Assembly (NCBI GenBank): GCA_017438265.1
Contig: JAFRVZ010000008.1
Span: 1 to 64,000, forward strand
From: Bacteroidales bacterium
GTDB taxonomy: Bacteria > Bacteroidota > Bacteroidia > Bacteroidales > UBA932
DNA length: 64,000 nucleotides
Reading direction: 5' to 3'
The position numbers and the translations under genes are program-made. The notes below the pieces were generated by a model, which saw only the letters and a program-made list of their open reading frames with translations, ran no database searches and was not told where the DNA came from. This document shows positions 53,490 through 63,953 of this stretch, piece after piece. The stretch's first letter is position 1, and each line of letters starts with the position of its first letter.

Positions 53490-55355
53490 TTAAGGTTGTA
53501 GGAATTCGATGAATCCCGGGATATCGAGGTTGTAGGCGCGCGGGCCCGCAAGGCGGTTCCCGTCGGCGTCCAGCAGGAAATAGTTCGGCTGGGAGTTCAC
53601 GCCGAAGCGCTCGGCCGCGATATGGGAATTCACGCGGCCGATATCTTTCAGGACCTTCCCGCCCGAAGTCGTAACCCACTCGGATTCGGGAAGCTTCGTC
53701 TTGTCATCCACATACAGGGAGGCGATCACGTAGTCCTCCCGGAGCAGGCGGAGCACCTCCGGGTCGCTCCAGACCCGGGCTTCCATCTCGCGGCAGTTCA
53801 CGCAGCCGTAGCCCGTGAAGTCCACGAAAACCTTCTTGCCCTGCGCCTTCGCGGCGGCAAGCGCGTCCTCCAGGCGCTCGTAGCCCTGCAGGCCGTGCGG
53901 CAGGGCACGGACGCCCGCGGACGCGGGCAACTGCGCCGCCGGCGCAGCCTGGGTCCGCGTCAGGACGAAGTCCTGCGTCTCCAGCGGCGGCATATAGCCG
54001 CTCAGCGCCTTCAGCGGCGCGCCCCACATGCCGGGAATCAGGTAGACGACAAAGGCGAAGTCGATGATGACGAGCGCGAGACGGCCGACGGAGAGGTATT
54101 CCAGCGGCTCGTCGTGCTTGAAGCGGATCTTGCCGAGCAGGTACAGCCCCAGCAGCGCGAAGCAGACGATCCAGATGGCGAGGTAGACCTCCCGGTCAAG
54201 GAGGTGCCAGTGGTAGGTCTGGTCCGCCGTGCTGAGGAATTTCAGGCCGAGGGCGATTTCGATGAAGCCCAGGACCACCTTCACGCTGTTCAGCCAGCCC
54301 CCGCTCTTCGGCAGCTTCTTCAGCACCGCGGGGAAGAACGCGAGCAGCGTGAACGGGAGAGCGAAGGCGACGCTGAAGGCGAGCATCGCGAGCATCGGGG
54401 TCCAGAATTCACCCCGGGTGCTCTTGATCAGCACGGTGCCGACGATCGGGCCGGTGCAGCTGAAGCTCACGAGCACCAGCGTCAGCGCGAGGAAAAAGAC
54501 CCCCGCCAGGCCGGCGCGGTCGCTGTTCCTGTCCGCAGAATTCGTCCAGCGCGCCGGCAGCACGATCTCGAAAGCGCCGAAGAACGACGCCGCGAACGCC
54601 ATGAAGACCAGGAAGAAGAGGATGTTCGGCAGCCAGTGGGTCGACAGCCAGTTGAAGATGTCCGCCGTCACGGCGCTGCCGCCCAGCACCCAGGTCAGGC
54701 CGATGATGATGCTGATCGGCACGGTATAGAGCAGCACGATGAAAAGCCCGTACATCAGCGCCTTGAAGCGCCCGGCCGCCACACTCCCCGACCCCTTCAG
54801 GAAGAAGGACACGGTCATCGGCACCATCGGGAACACGCACGGCGTCAGCAGCATCAGGAAGCCCCAGAGAATCGCCTCCAGGAGCAGCGCCCACAGGCTT
54901 TCCGCCCCGGCGCTTTCCTCCGCCGCACCGCCGCTCCCGGCCCCGACGGGGAACTGGAACTCCAGGTACTCCGGCTGGCGGCACGCATCTCCCTCGCAGG
55001 CGCTCCAGCCGACCTCCCCCTTCAGGGTCAGCGGCCGGGAGCCCGTATAATTGAATTTCTGCCGCAGGATATACGTTCCCGTGGCAACGGTTTCACCCTT
55101 GTAGTCAGTCGGCGTAAACTCCTCCTCCGGCTCCCCCACCAGCAGCAGCCCTGCGGCAGGCTCGATCTCCAGGGTCACGCCGATGGCCTTGTTCTCCATC
55201 GTGTGGACGTAGAACCCGCCGGCAATCTTTCCTTCGAGGACGAGCGTCCAGTCCGCTCCGTCCGCCGGCTCCACCGACTGCTTCCACTCCATCGTGGGGC
55301 CGTTTCCCAGGCCCAACGCGATCTGCAGCAGTCCGATCAGCAATACTTTCAGCAT
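53490..55355 (-). CDS. DsbD-like thiol:disulfide interchange protein
   Basis: Carries electrons from cytoplasmic thioredoxin to the periplasm. The 621 residues have a signal peptide, an N-terminal DsbD-alpha-like domain (about 20-140, with WSACEGDACRQPEY giving a Cys pair), and a CcdA-like membrane domain (about 160-450) with the redox Cys in LLTPCVFPMVPM and VSFSCTGPIVG. The C-terminal thioredoxin domain (about 495-621) has CVNC in DFTGYGCVNCREME. All expected Cys pairs are visible. It is first in the minus-strand run with metY and metX. A link to sulfur metabolism through thiol supply is possible but not shown. Confidence 0.9.
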   Translation of the reverse strand: MLKVLLIGLLQIALGLGNGPTMEWKQSVEPADGADWTLVLEGKIAGGFYVHTMENKAIGVTLEIEPAAGLLLVGEPEEEFTPTDYKGETVATGTYILRQKFNYTGSRPLTLKGEVGWSACEGDACRQPEYLEFQFPVGAGSGGAAEESAGAESLWALLLEAILWGFLMLLTPCVFPMVPMTVSFFLKGSGSVAAGRFKALMYGLFIVLLYTVPISIIIGLTWVLGGSAVTADIFNWLSTHWLPNILFFLVFMAFAASFFGAFEIVLPARWTNSADRNSDRAGLAGVFFLALTLVLVSFSCTGPIVGTVLIKSTRGEFWTPMLAMLAFSVAFALPFTLLAFFPAVLKKLPKSGGWLNSVKVVLGFIEIALGLKFLSTADQTYHWHLLDREVYLAIWIVCFALLGLYLLGKIRFKHDEPLEYLSVGRLALVIIDFAFVVYLIPGMWGAPLKALSGYMPPLETQDFVLTRTQAAPAAQLPASAGVRALPHGLQGYERLEDALAAAKAQGKKVFVDFTGYGCVNCREMEARVWSDPEVLRLLREDYVIASLYVDDKTKLPESEWVTTSGGKVLKDIGRVNSHIAAERFGVNSQPNYFLLDADGNRLAGPRAYNLDIPGFIEFLQP

Positions 55356-55378
55356 AAGTCCGTCTTTGAATAAGAATC

Positions 55379-55386
55379 CAAAGATA
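55379..55386 (-). promoter_or_regulatory. -7 element of the dsbD-metY-metX run
   Basis: TATCTTTG on the minus strand matches TAnnTTTG and lies 23 nt before the start codon. No clear -33 TTTG was found. Confidence 0.5.
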
Positions 55387-55408
55387 GCAAGAATTCGTTT
55401 TTTTCTTG

Positions 55409-55416
55409 TAATTTTG
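55409..55416 (+). promoter_or_regulatory. -7 element of thrA
   Basis: TAATTTTG matches TAnnTTTG, 29 nt before the thrA ATG at 55446. A -33 TTTG is not evident. It is divergent from the dsbD promoter. Confidence 0.5.
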
Positions 55417-55445
55417 AAGGTTTAAGTGTAATGGTTGGAACTGCT

Positions 55446-57884
55446 ATGAAGGTCTTGAAATTCGGAGGCACCTCCGTCGGCACCGCCGAAAGCATCCTCT
55501 CCGTCAAATCCATCGTCGCCGCGGCCGAAAAGCCGGTCGTGGTCGTCGTCTCCGCGCTCGGCGGCGTCACGGACGCCCTCCTGGAGGCGGCCGCCCGCGC
55601 CGAAGCGGGCGAGCCGGACTACCGCGCGCGCCTCGACGCCCTCCGGACCCGGCACCTCGGCCTGGTCGACTGCCTCGTCGCGGACAAAGCGGAAAAGGAC
55701 TCCCTGAAGGACCGCATCGAAGCCCTGCTGGGCCGGCTCTGCGACCTCTGCCGCGGCGTCTTCCTGCTCCGCGACCTTTCCGAGCGGGTCCGCGACGAAA
55801 TCGCGAGCTTCGGCGAACGCCTCTCCGCAACCATCCTCGCCTCCGTCCTGGACGACGCCGTCCTGCTCGACCCGCTGCGCTTCATCAAGACGGTCCAGCA
55901 CGGCGGACGGACGGAACTCGACTCCGAGCTGACGGCCACCCTGATCCAGGGCACCTTCCAGGCCTACACCGCCCCCGGCACGGTCGCCCTCGTCCCGGGC
56001 TTCATCGCGACCGACACGGAGTCCGGCCGCATCACGACCCTCGGCCGCGGCGGCTCCGACTACACCGCCAGCCTCATCGCGGCGGCCCTCGACGCCGAAC
56101 TGCTCGAGATCTGGACCGACGTGGACGGCTTCATGACCGCCGACCCCCGCATCATCCAGACCTCCTACCCCATCGACGAACTCAGCTACGCAGAGGCGAT
56201 GGAGCTCTGCAACTTCGGCGCGAAAGTCATCTACCCGCCGAGCCTCTACCCCGTCTTCCGCAAGGACATCCCGATTCGGATCCGCAACACCTTCAACCCC
56301 GGGGCCCCCGGGACCCTGATCCAGCGCGAAGCCCGCCACGGCAGCGCCCCGATCGCCGGCATCGCCTCGATCGGCGACACCTGCCTGCTGACTGTCTCCG
56401 CCCCCTCGATGGTCGACATCATCGGTGTGGACAGCCGTATCTTCTCCGCCCTCGCCGCCGCCGGCATCAGCATCTTCTTCGTCTGCCAGTCCTCCTCCGA
56501 GACCGGCATCTCGCTCGGCGTCCGCAGCGCCGACGCCGACCGCGCCCTGGAGCTTCTGAGCGCGACTTTCGCGCGGGAAATCGCCGAAGGCTCGATGCAC
56601 CCGGTCGCCCTCGAGCGCGGCCTGTCGACCGTCGCCGTCGTCGGCGAGAACATGCGCCACAAGACCGGCGTCGCCGGCAAGCTCTTCAGCACCCTCGGAC
56701 GCAACGGCATCAGCATCGTCGCCCTCGCCCAGTGCGCCGCGGAGACCAACATCTCCTTCGTCGTCGACGCCCGTTTCCTCCGCAAGTCGCTGAACGTCAT
56801 CCATGACAGCTTCTTCCTCTCCGAATACCAGGAGCTCAACCTCTTCGTCTGCGGCGTCGGCACTGTCGGCGCCCAGCTCCTCGACCAGATCGCCCGCCAG
56901 CGCCGCAAGCTGATGGACGAGCGCCACCTCAAGATCAACATCGTCGGCATCGCCCGCAGCAAGGCAGGCGTCTTCGACCGCGACGGCATCGACCCCGCGG
57001 CTTGGCAGGAGCGCCTCGCCGCCGGCGTCCCCCTCGACACGGCGCGCCTGCGGGAGGAAGTCCTCTCGATGAACATCTTCAACGCCGTCTTCGTCGACTG
57101 CACCGCCAGCGCGGACGTGGCGGCCCTCTACGAGGATTTCTTCCGCCACGGCATCTCCGTCGTGGCCGCCAACAAGATCGCCGCCTCCGCGCCCTACGCG
57201 ACCTACCGCCGCCTCAAGGACACGGCCCTGGACCACGGCGTGAAATTCCTCTACGAGACCAACGTCGGCGCCGGCCTCCCCCTGATCGGGACCATCAGCG
57301 ACCTGCGCGGCAGCGGCGACAAGGTCGAGAAGATCGAGGCCGTCCTGAGCGGCACCCTGAATTTCATCTTCAACACGGTCTCCGCGGACGTCCCGCTGAG
57401 CCGCGCCGTGCGCCTGGCGCAGGAAGGCGGCTACTCCGAGCCCGACCCGCGCGTCGACCTCTCCGGCAAGGACGTGATCCGCAAGCTTGTCATCCTCGCA
57501 CGCGAGGCCGGCTACGAAGTGGACCAGGAAGACGTGGAAGCCCGCCTCTTCATCCCGCAGGAGTTCTTCGACTGCCCGATGGAGGAATTCTGGGAGAAAC
57601 TCCCGTCGCTGGACGCCGCCTTCGAGGCGCAGCGCCGGGAACTGGAAGCGCGCGGCGAGCGCTGGCGCTTCGTCGCCCGGATGGAAGACGGCCGCTACAG
57701 CGTCTCGCTCTGCGCGGTCGACGCCCGCAGCCCCTTCTGGGGCCTGGACGGCTCGAACAACATCGTCCTGCTGACCACCGAGCGCTACCACGCCCACCCG
57801 ATGCTGATCCAGGGCTACGGCGCCGGGGCCGGCGTGACCGCCGCCGGCGTTTTCGCCGACATCATGAGCATCGCCAACGTATAA
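55446..57884 (+). CDS. thrA: Bifunctional aspartate kinase / homoserine dehydrogenase I
   Basis: First and third steps of the aspartate pathway in one protein of 812 residues. Aspartokinase domain about 1-285 ([37 protein letters not shown]), paired ACT regulatory domains about 305-455, and homoserine dehydrogenase about 460-812 ([48 protein letters not shown]). The ATG at 55446 gives the canonical N-terminus; one at 55431 would add five residues. The ACT domains imply threonine feedback. Homoserine formed here supplies MetX, encoded on the opposite strand next door. asd follows after 58 nt. Confidence 0.95.
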   Translation: MKVLKFGGTSVGTAESILSVKSIVAAAEKPVVVVVSALGGVTDALLEAAARAEAGEPDYRARLDALRTRHLGLVDCLVADKAEKDSLKDRIEALLGRLCDLCRGVFLLRDLSERVRDEIASFGERLSATILASVLDDAVLLDPLRFIKTVQHGGRTELDSELTATLIQGTFQAYTAPGTVALVPGFIATDTESGRITTLGRGGSDYTASLIAAALDAELLEIWTDVDGFMTADPRIIQTSYPIDELSYAEAMELCNFGAKVIYPPSLYPVFRKDIPIRIRNTFNPGAPGTLIQREARHGSAPIAGIASIGDTCLLTVSAPSMVDIIGVDSRIFSALAAAGISIFFVCQSSSETGISLGVRSADADRALELLSATFAREIAEGSMHPVALERGLSTVAVVGENMRHKTGVAGKLFSTLGRNGISIVALAQCAAETNISFVVDARFLRKSLNVIHDSFFLSEYQELNLFVCGVGTVGAQLLDQIARQRRKLMDERHLKINIVGIARSKAGVFDRDGIDPAAWQERLAAGVPLDTARLREEVLSMNIFNAVFVDCTASADVAALYEDFFRHGISVVAANKIAASAPYATYRRLKDTALDHGVKFLYETNVGAGLPLIGTISDLRGSGDKVEKIEAVLSGTLNFIFNTVSADVPLSRAVRLAQEGGYSEPDPRVDLSGKDVIRKLVILAREAGYEVDQEDVEARLFIPQEFFDCPMEEFWEKLPSLDAAFEAQRRELEARGERWRFVARMEDGRYSVSLCAVDARSPFWGLDGSNNIVLLTTERYHAHPMLIQGYGAGAGVTAAGVFADIMSIANV

Positions 57885-57942
57885 ACTATTGGCAAATCGG
57901 GAAGAAATTACGAACTTTACCTATTGCAATACAGAGTATAGA

Positions 57943-58944
57943 ATGAAAGTCGCGATTGTAGGCGCCAGCGGCGCCGTGGGGCAGGAACTGCTGCATGTCC
58001 TCGAGGAAAGGGATTTCCCCGCAGACGAACTGCTCCTCTTCGGTTCCGCGCGCAGCGCCGGGACCCGCTACCCCTTCCGCGGGAAAGATGTTGAAGTGCG
58101 GCTGCTGCAGCACAATGATGATTTCAAGGGCGTGGATTTCGCGTTCGTGTCCGCCGGTTCCGGTATTTCCGAAGAGTTCGCGGAGACAATCACGCGCCAC
58201 GGCGCCCTGATGATCGATAATTCCAAGGCGTTCCGGATGGCCCCCGACGTACCGCTCGTGGTCCCGGAGTGCAACGCGGAGGACGCCCTGGACGCGCCGC
58301 GCCGCATCATCGCCAACCCCAACTGCACGACGATCATGATGGTCGTCGTCCTGAAGCCCGTCGAGGCCCTCTCCCACATCACCCGCATCCATGTCGCGAG
58401 CTACCAGTCCGCCTCGGGCGCAGGCGCGCAGGCGATGGCCGAGCTGGAGCAGCAGTACTGCGACCTGTCGGCCGGCAAGCCGGCGAAGGTCGAGAAATTC
58501 GCCTACCAGCTGGCCTACAACGTGATTCCGCAGATCGACGTGTTCCTGGATGACGGGTACACGAAGGAGGAGCGGAAGATGTTCGACGAGACGCGGAAGA
58601 TCCTCCACTCCGACGTGAAGTGCTCCGCGACCTGCGTGCGCATCTCCGCGCTCCGCTCCCACTCCGAGGCGGTGTGGTTCGAGACGGAGCGGCCGCTGGA
58701 GGTCGCCGAGGTCCGGGCCGCCCTCGCCGCCGCGCCGGGCGTAACCCTGCAGGACGACCCTGCGAGCCAGACCTATCCGATGCCGCTCTTCACGGGCGGG
58801 AAGGACGACATCTATGTCGGCCGCATCCGCAAGGACATCAGCTGCGACAACGGGATGACCCTCTGGCTCTCGGGCGACCAGATCCGCAAGGGCGCCGCCC
58901 TCAACGCCGTCCAGATTGCCGAGTATATCATCAAGCACAGATAA
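57943..58944 (+). CDS. asd: Aspartate-semialdehyde dehydrogenase
   Basis: Reduces aspartyl phosphate to the semialdehyde, the step between the two ThrA activities. The 333 residues begin [20 protein letters not shown] (Rossmann NADP site), with the active-site Cys128 in [10 protein letters not shown] and the conserved [18 protein letters not shown] 57943 is chosen at the canonical start; an upstream TTG would add an unconserved tail. It lies between thrA and an aminotransferase in one direction. Confidence 0.95.
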   Translation: MKVAIVGASGAVGQELLHVLEERDFPADELLLFGSARSAGTRYPFRGKDVEVRLLQHNDDFKGVDFAFVSAGSGISEEFAETITRHGALMIDNSKAFRMAPDVPLVVPECNAEDALDAPRRIIANPNCTTIMMVVVLKPVEALSHITRIHVASYQSASGAGAQAMAELEQQYCDLSAGKPAKVEKFAYQLAYNVIPQIDVFLDDGYTKEERKMFDETRKILHSDVKCSATCVRISALRSHSEAVWFETERPLEVAEVRAALAAAPGVTLQDDPASQTYPMPLFTGGKDDIYVGRIRKDISCDNGMTLWLSGDQIRKGAALNAVQIAEYIIKHR

Positions 58945-58959
58945 AGACAAACCGATACC

Positions 58960-60168
58960 ATGTTACAGATTTCAGAGAAGGCCACGGACATGCCGGCTTC
59001 GGCGATCCGCAAGCTTGTACCGCTTTCCGACGCCGCGGAGGCCGAGGGAGTCAAAGTCTATCACCTCAACGTCGGCGCACCCGACATCCAGTCCCCCGAC
59101 TGCGTCTTCGACGCCCTCCGGGCCCGCTGCGACCAGTTGAAGAACATTTCCTATACGAATTCCGCCGGCCTGATGGACCTGCGTCGGGGAATGGCGGAGA
59201 AATACTACAAGAGCATTGGCCTCGACGTCAGCCCCGACGAACTCCTCATCACCGAAGGCGGCAGCGAGTCGTTCTCCGTCGCGATGCAGATTGTCGCGAA
59301 TCCCGGCGACGAAATCATCGTCGTGGAGCCCTTCTACACGAACTACAAGACCTTTGCCTACCTCTACGGCATCACGCTGAAGGTCGTCCAGACCAACATC
59401 CGTGACAGCTTCGCGGTCCCGTCGATGGACGCGTTCGAGAAACTCGTGACCCCCTGGACGAAGGCCGTCCTGATCAGCAACCCCTGCAACCCGTCCGGCA
59501 AGCTCTTCACGAAGACGGAGATGCTCCAGATCGGCGCGTTCTGCAAGAAGCACGACCTGTTCCTCATCTCGGACGAAGTCTACCGCGAGTTCTGCTACAC
59601 GAGCGAGCCCCACTTCTCGGCGCTCAGCATCCCGGACTGCGAGCAGAACGTGATCCTGGCCGATTCCGTCTCGAAGCGCTACAACCTCTGCGGCACCCGC
59701 ATCGGCTGCATGGTCTCCCGCAACAAACACGTGATGGCCGCGATGCTGAAATTCGCGCAGTCGCGCCTCTGCCCGCCGCTCCTCGGCCAGTACGCCGCCC
59801 TCGGCGCCCTCGATACGCCCCAGAGCTATTTCGACGAGGTCCGCAAGGAATACATCCAGCGCCGCAACTGCGTCGTGGCCGCGCTGAACCAGATGCCCGG
59901 CGTCTTCTCCCCGATGCCGTACGGTGCCTTCTACACGGTCGCGCAGCTCCCGGTCGACGATGCGGAGCGCTTCGCGAAGTGGCTTCTCACGACCTTCCGC
60001 GCCGACGGCGAGACCGTGATGATCACGCCGGCCTCCGGCTTCTTCCTGACGACCGGCGTCGGCCGCAACTACGCCCGCATCGCCTACGTCCTCGAAGTCC
60101 CCGCCCTCGAGCGTGCGATGGCCATCCTCGCCCGGGCCCTGCAGGAATATCCCGGCCGGACGCTGTAG
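58960..60168 (+). CDS. Class I/II PLP-dependent aminotransferase (aspartate aminotransferase-like)
   Basis: The 402 residues have fold type I motifs: YHLNVGAPDIQSP, SYTNSAGLMDLRRGMAEKYY, ISNPCNPSGKLFT, ISDEVYREFCY, the PLP lysine in ADSVSKRYNLCGTRIGCM and a final Arg region (GRNYARIAYVLEV). The closest type is the broad aspartate/aromatic aminotransferase group. Its position after thrA-asd suggests it supplies aspartate, but the substrate is not proven. It begins 15 nt after asd. Confidence 0.88.
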   Translation: MLQISEKATDMPASAIRKLVPLSDAAEAEGVKVYHLNVGAPDIQSPDCVFDALRARCDQLKNISYTNSAGLMDLRRGMAEKYYKSIGLDVSPDELLITEGGSESFSVAMQIVANPGDEIIVVEPFYTNYKTFAYLYGITLKVVQTNIRDSFAVPSMDAFEKLVTPWTKAVLISNPCNPSGKLFTKTEMLQIGAFCKKHDLFLISDEVYREFCYTSEPHFSALSIPDCEQNVILADSVSKRYNLCGTRIGCMVSRNKHVMAAMLKFAQSRLCPPLLGQYAALGALDTPQSYFDEVRKEYIQRRNCVVAALNQMPGVFSPMPYGAFYTVAQLPVDDAERFAKWLLTTFRADGETVMITPASGFFLTTGVGRNYARIAYVLEVPALERAMAILARALQEYPGRTL

Positions 60169-60182
60169 CGCGGGAAATAATA

Positions 60183-60247
60183 GCAGAAAGAACTGTTTTT
60201 CTGAGTCGGCATTTTTCTGACGATCTCAGGAAAACAGTTCTTTCTGC
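60183..60247. terminator. Long inverted repeat between convergent genes (bidirectional terminator or palindromic element)
   Basis: Two 23-nt arms (60183-60205 and 60225-60247) are complementary at all but one position, where RNA could form a G-U pair. The loop is 19 nt (60206-60224) and could pair further (TCG/CGA beside a bulged T). The arms begin GCAGAAAGAACTG and end CAGTTCTTTCTGC. It fills the gap between the aminotransferase and tpiA, whose 3' ends face each other. Its T-runs lie inside the arms and loop rather than after the stem, which is unusual for an intrinsic terminator. Confidence 0.6.
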
Positions 60248-60262
60248 GTATTGATAGGCGGA

Positions 60263-61018
60263 TTAGAAGGACATCGCGATGGCGATGAAGTCGTCGGCCT
60301 TGAGGGCGGCGCCGCCGATCAGGCCGCCGTCGATGTCGGGCTGGGCGAAGAGCTCCTTCGCGTTGGAGGGCTTGCAGCTGCCGCCGTAGAGGATGGTCGT
60401 GTCGTCGGCGACCTGGGCGCCGAACTTTTCGGCGAGGACCTTGCGGATGCAGGCGTGGATTTCTTCGGCCTGCGCGGCGGTCGCGGTCTTGCCGGTACCG
60501 ATGGCCCAGACGGGCTCATAGGCGACGACGATCTTCTTCATGTCCTCGGCGGTGAAGTTGAAGAGGACGTTCTTGATCTGCTCCGTGCAGACCTCGAAAT
60601 GCTTGCCTGCCTCGCGCTCGTCGAGGTTTTCGCCGACGCAGAGGATCACGCCGAGGCCGGCCTCGAGGGCGAGTTTCGTCTTCTCGACGAGCTTCGCATC
60701 GGTCTCGCCGTAGTACTGGCGGCGCTCGGAGTGGCCGAGGATCGTCCACTGGCAGCCCGCGGAAACGAGCATCGGGGCGGAAACTTCGCCGGTGTAGGCG
60801 CCGGAGACGTGGTCCGCGCAGTTCTGGGCGGACAGTTCGACGCGCGTGCCGTCAACGACTTCGGACACGCAGCAGAGGTGCGTCGCAGGGGCGGCCACGA
60901 TCAGGCCGACCGCGGCGGGAACCTCGGCGGATTTGGCAACAACGGCTTCAGCAAGCGCTACTCCTTCCGGAACGGTGGTGTTCATCTTCCAGTTTCCGGC
61001 AACAATCTTCTTTCTCAT
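60263..61018 (-). CDS. tpiA: Triose-phosphate isomerase
   Basis: Glycolytic isomerase of DHAP and glyceraldehyde-3-phosphate. The 251 residues begin [19 protein letters not shown] (substrate Lys in GNWKMN), with the electrophilic His in [13 protein letters not shown] and the catalytic Glu in [16 protein letters not shown]. The phosphate loop is [12 protein letters not shown]. The ATG at 61018 is chosen over an 11-codon GTG extension. It is monocistronic, with its -7 element at 61051-61058. Confidence 0.97.
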   Translation of the reverse strand: MRKKIVAGNWKMNTTVPEGVALAEAVVAKSAEVPAAVGLIVAAPATHLCCVSEVVDGTRVELSAQNCADHVSGAYTGEVSAPMLVSAGCQWTILGHSERRQYYGETDAKLVEKTKLALEAGLGVILCVGENLDEREAGKHFEVCTEQIKNVLFNFTAEDMKKIVVAYEPVWAIGTGKTATAAQAEEIHACIRKVLAEKFGAQVADDTTILYGGSCKPSNAKELFAQPDIDGGLIGGAALKADDFIAIAMSF

Positions 61019-61050
61019 TTTATCTAGGGGGTTATGGTTTTTTCTGGGCA

Positions 61051-61058
61051 CAAAATTA
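61051..61058 (-). promoter_or_regulatory. -7 element of tpiA
   Basis: TAATTTTG on the minus strand matches TAnnTTTG, 32 nt before the tpiA ATG. It abuts the divergent -7 element at 61060 with a single base between. Confidence 0.55.
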
Positions 61059-61059
61059 C

Positions 61060-61067
61060 TATTTTTG
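61060..61067 (+). promoter_or_regulatory. -7 element of the DPP III gene
   Basis: TATTTTTG matches TAnnTTTG, 22 nt before the ATG at 61090. No clear -33 TTTG is visible on the plus strand. Confidence 0.5.
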
Positions 61068-61089
61068 TGGGAATTATAGCATACGGGCC

Positions 61090-63081
61090 ATGAGAGTTTT
61101 ATTAAAAATGTTGACAGGAATGACTGTGTTGGGCATTGTCGCCGGATGCGGCAAGAAAAACGATGATTTCAAGTATCTGCTGGACGAATTCGCGGACCTG
61201 AAGGTCATGCGCTACCGGGTGCCGGGATGGGAGGAGCTGAGCCTGCAGCAGAAGGAATACGCCTACCACCTTGCGGAGGCGGCCAAGTACGGGCGGGACA
61301 TCCTCTGGGACCAGAACTGCGCGGTCAACCTGCCGCTGCGCCACGTGGTCGCGAACATCCTGGAGAACTACAAGGGCGACCGCGGCTGCAAGGATTTCCA
61401 GGATTTCCTGGTCTATGCGAAGCGCCTCTACTTCTCGAACGGGATCCACCACCACTACGCCGAGGACAAGTTCGTTCCGGACTGCCCGCAGGCCTATTTC
61501 GCGGCGCTGATGGAGGCGGTCGGCGACGGGGGGAAATGTGCGGAGCTGCTGCCGTATGTCTATGATCCCGCGCTGCTGCCGCAGCGGCGCTCGACGGCGA
61601 CCGAGGGGGACATCGTCGCGCAGTCGGCGGTGAACTTCTACGAAGGGGTGACGCGCGACGAGGTGGAGGCCTACTATGCCGCCATCGCGGACCCGGCGGA
61701 CCCGGAGCCGGTTTCCTACGGCCTGAACACGAAGGTCGTGAAGGAAGGCGGGAAAGTCGTGGAGAAGGCCTGGAAGGCGGGCGGGCTGTACGGGCCTGCG
61801 ATCGAGAAGATCTGCGGGGAGCTGGAGAAGGCAGCCGCAGTGGCGGAGAACGATATCCAGCGGCGCGCGCTGGGGAAACTGGTCGCGTATTACCGCAGCG
61901 GCGACCTGCGCCTCTGGGATGAATTCAACATCGAGTGGGTGAAGGACACGGTCGGGACCGTGGACTTCATCAACGGCTTCGTGGAAGACTACAACGACCC
62001 GCTCGGGCGGAAAGGCGCCTGGGAAGGGTATGTGAATATCAAGGACTTCCAGGCCTCGGAGCGGACGCAGCTGCTCTGCGCGAACGCACAGTGGTTCGAG
62101 GACCATGCGCCCGTCGACCCGCGCTTCCGGAAGAAGGAGGTCAAGGGCGTGAGCGCGAAGGTGGTCAACGCCGTCTGCCTCGCGGGCGACAGCTACCCCT
62201 CGACGCCCATCGGCATCAACCTCCCGAATGCGGACTGGATCCGCAAGGAGCACGGCAGCAAGTCCGTGACCATCGCAAACATCACCCACGCCTACGACTA
62301 CGCCGCGCAGGAATCGCCGAAGAGCACCCTGGCGGAGTTCGCCTGGGACGAGGCGGAGATCGCGCTCTACAAGAAATACGGCTCCTATGTCGATGAGATC
62401 CATACCGACCTCCACGAATGCCTCGGCCACGGGTCCGGGCAACTGCTGCCGGGCGTCTCGACGACCGCGATGGGCGAGTACGCCTCGGCGCTCGAGGAAG
62501 CCCGCGCCGACCTCTTCGGCCTGTACTTCACGGCCGACCCGAAGATGGTCGAGCTCGGCATCATGCCGGATGCGGAGGCCTACAAGGCCGAATATTCCAG
62601 CTACATCCGCAACGGCCTCTTCGTCCAGTTCAACCGCGTCGAGCTCGGGAAGCCGAACACCGAAGCCCATATGCAGAACCGGAAGCTGATCGCGGAGTGG
62701 TGCTACGAGAAGGGAGCGGACCGGAACGTGATCGAGAAGAAGGTCCGGGACGGGAAGACCTATTTCGTCGTGAACGATTTCGAGGCGCTGCGCGGCCTGT
62801 TCGCGGAGCTGCTGGCCGAGATCCAGCGCATCAAGTCCGAGGGCGACTACGCCGCGGGCAAGGCACTGGTCGAGACCTACGCCGTCAACATCGATCCGGA
62901 ACTCCACCGCGAGGTCCGGGAGCGCTACCAGGCGCTGGGCCTCAAGCCCTACGGCGGCTTCATCAATCCGGACATCGTCCCGGTCGAGAAAGGCGGGAAA
63001 GTCGTTGACTACCAGATCGTCTACAACGACGACTACCTCGCCCAGATGCTCGCCTACGACAAGCTTTACGGGACGCTCTGA
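61090..63081 (+). CDS. Dipeptidyl-peptidase III (M49) lipoprotein
   Basis: Zinc exopeptidase that removes dipeptides from peptide N-termini. The 663 residues start with a lipoprotein signal ([20 protein letters not shown], Cys20), so it acts at an envelope membrane. The zinc motif is HECLGH (442-447), the shorter bacterial form also known from Bacteroides, and the third ligand lies in EEARAD (469-474). The upper-domain segments and [14 protein letters not shown] also fit. The length is normal. The stop shares a base with the xerD ATG (TGATG), so the two are probably co-transcribed. Confidence 0.93.
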   Translation: MRVLLKMLTGMTVLGIVAGCGKKNDDFKYLLDEFADLKVMRYRVPGWEELSLQQKEYAYHLAEAAKYGRDILWDQNCAVNLPLRHVVANILENYKGDRGCKDFQDFLVYAKRLYFSNGIHHHYAEDKFVPDCPQAYFAALMEAVGDGGKCAELLPYVYDPALLPQRRSTATEGDIVAQSAVNFYEGVTRDEVEAYYAAIADPADPEPVSYGLNTKVVKEGGKVVEKAWKAGGLYGPAIEKICGELEKAAAVAENDIQRRALGKLVAYYRSGDLRLWDEFNIEWVKDTVGTVDFINGFVEDYNDPLGRKGAWEGYVNIKDFQASERTQLLCANAQWFEDHAPVDPRFRKKEVKGVSAKVVNAVCLAGDSYPSTPIGINLPNADWIRKEHGSKSVTIANITHAYDYAAQESPKSTLAEFAWDEAEIALYKKYGSYVDEIHTDLHECLGHGSGQLLPGVSTTAMGEYASALEEARADLFGLYFTADPKMVELGIMPDAEAYKAEYSSYIRNGLFVQFNRVELGKPNTEAHMQNRKLIAEWCYEKGADRNVIEKKVRDGKTYFVVNDFEALRGLFAELLAEIQRIKSEGDYAAGKALVETYAVNIDPELHREVRERYQALGLKPYGGFINPDIVPVEKGGKVVDYQIVYNDDYLAQMLAYDKLYGTL

Positions 63082-63953
63082 TGGACCGGCTGCTGCAGGA
63101 CTACCGGTATTATCTCCGTGTGGAGCGGCACCTGTCGCCCAACACGGTGGCCGGCTACTGCAGCGACCTGGAGGATTTCTTCGCCGCGGCCGGAAAGAAG
63201 GCGCGGGAAGTCGTTCCGGATGACATCGAACGCTATTTCCAGGCACGCGCGGCGCAGATTTCCAAGCGCTCGCAGGCGCGGGCGCTGAGCGCGCTGCGCT
63301 CGTTTTTCGACTGGACCGTGCTCGAGGGGGAAAGGAAAGAGAACCCCTGCGACCACATCGACGCGCCGAAGCTGGGGCGCTACCTCCCGGAAGTCCTTTC
63401 CGTCGGGGAGATCGACCGCATCATCGCGTCCGTGCCGGAGGACGGGTGGACCGGGCTGCGCGACCGGGCCATCCTCGAAGTCCTCTACGGCTGCGGGCTG
63501 CGCGTGTCGGAGGCCGTGAACCTGCAGATCTCGAACGTCTTCCTCGACGAGCGCTTCGTGCGCGTCGTCGGGAAGGGCAACAAGGAGCGGATGGTCCCGA
63601 TGGGGGAAGCGGCGGCGGCCGCGGTACGGGCGTACCTGCCCGTCCGGCCGGAGCCGGCCGACGGCCCGAGCGAGGACATCCTCTTCCTGAGCAAGTTCGG
63701 AAGGCCGCTGAGCCGCATCTCGATGTTCAAGATGGTCAAGCGGCAGGCCCTCGCGGCCGGCATCCGGAAGGAAATCTCCCCCCATACCTTCCGCCATTCC
63801 TTCGCGACGCACCTGATCGAGAACGGCGCGGACCTGCGCGTCGTGCAGGAGATGCTGGGCCACGAGAGCATCCTCACGACCGAAATCTACACCCACATCG
63901 ACAGCGCTACCTGGCAACGGGCGGTGCTGGAGCATCATCCCCGGAACCGCTAG
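63081..63953 (+). CDS. xerD: Tyrosine recombinase XerD
   Basis: Resolves chromosome dimers at dif together with XerC. The 290 residues contain the N-terminal SAM-like DNA-binding domain (1-95; LRVERHLSPNTVAGYCSDL) and the catalytic domain with R141 (GCGLRVSEA), K165 (GKGNKERMV), H235 and R238 (HTFRHSFAT), H261 (LGHESI) and the nucleophile Y270 (TEIYTH). All six active-site residues are present. The length and the compact form fit a housekeeping Xer rather than a phage integrase. It is coupled to the DPP III gene. Confidence 0.93.
   Translation: MDRLLQDYRYYLRVERHLSPNTVAGYCSDLEDFFAAAGKKAREVVPDDIERYFQARAAQISKRSQARALSALRSFFDWTVLEGERKENPCDHIDAPKLGRYLPEVLSVGEIDRIIASVPEDGWTGLRDRAILEVLYGCGLRVSEAVNLQISNVFLDERFVRVVGKGNKERMVPMGEAAAAAVRAYLPVRPEPADGPSEDILFLSKFGRPLSRISMFKMVKRQALAAGIRKEISPHTFRHSFATHLIENGADLRVVQEMLGHESILTTEIYTHIDSATWQRAVLEHHPRNR

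Noticed and set aside
53477..55430. SAM or other riboswitch controlling metY/metX
   Set aside because: metY starts 13 nt after the DsbD-like gene and the region before that gene is only about 75 nt, shared with the thrA promoter. No room or structure for a riboswitch is visible.
63081..63953. Tyrosine recombinase as integrase of a mobile element
   Set aside because: The short 290-residue XerD architecture, its coupling to a housekeeping-type gene and the lack of nearby tRNA, direct repeats or phage genes point to chromosomal XerD.
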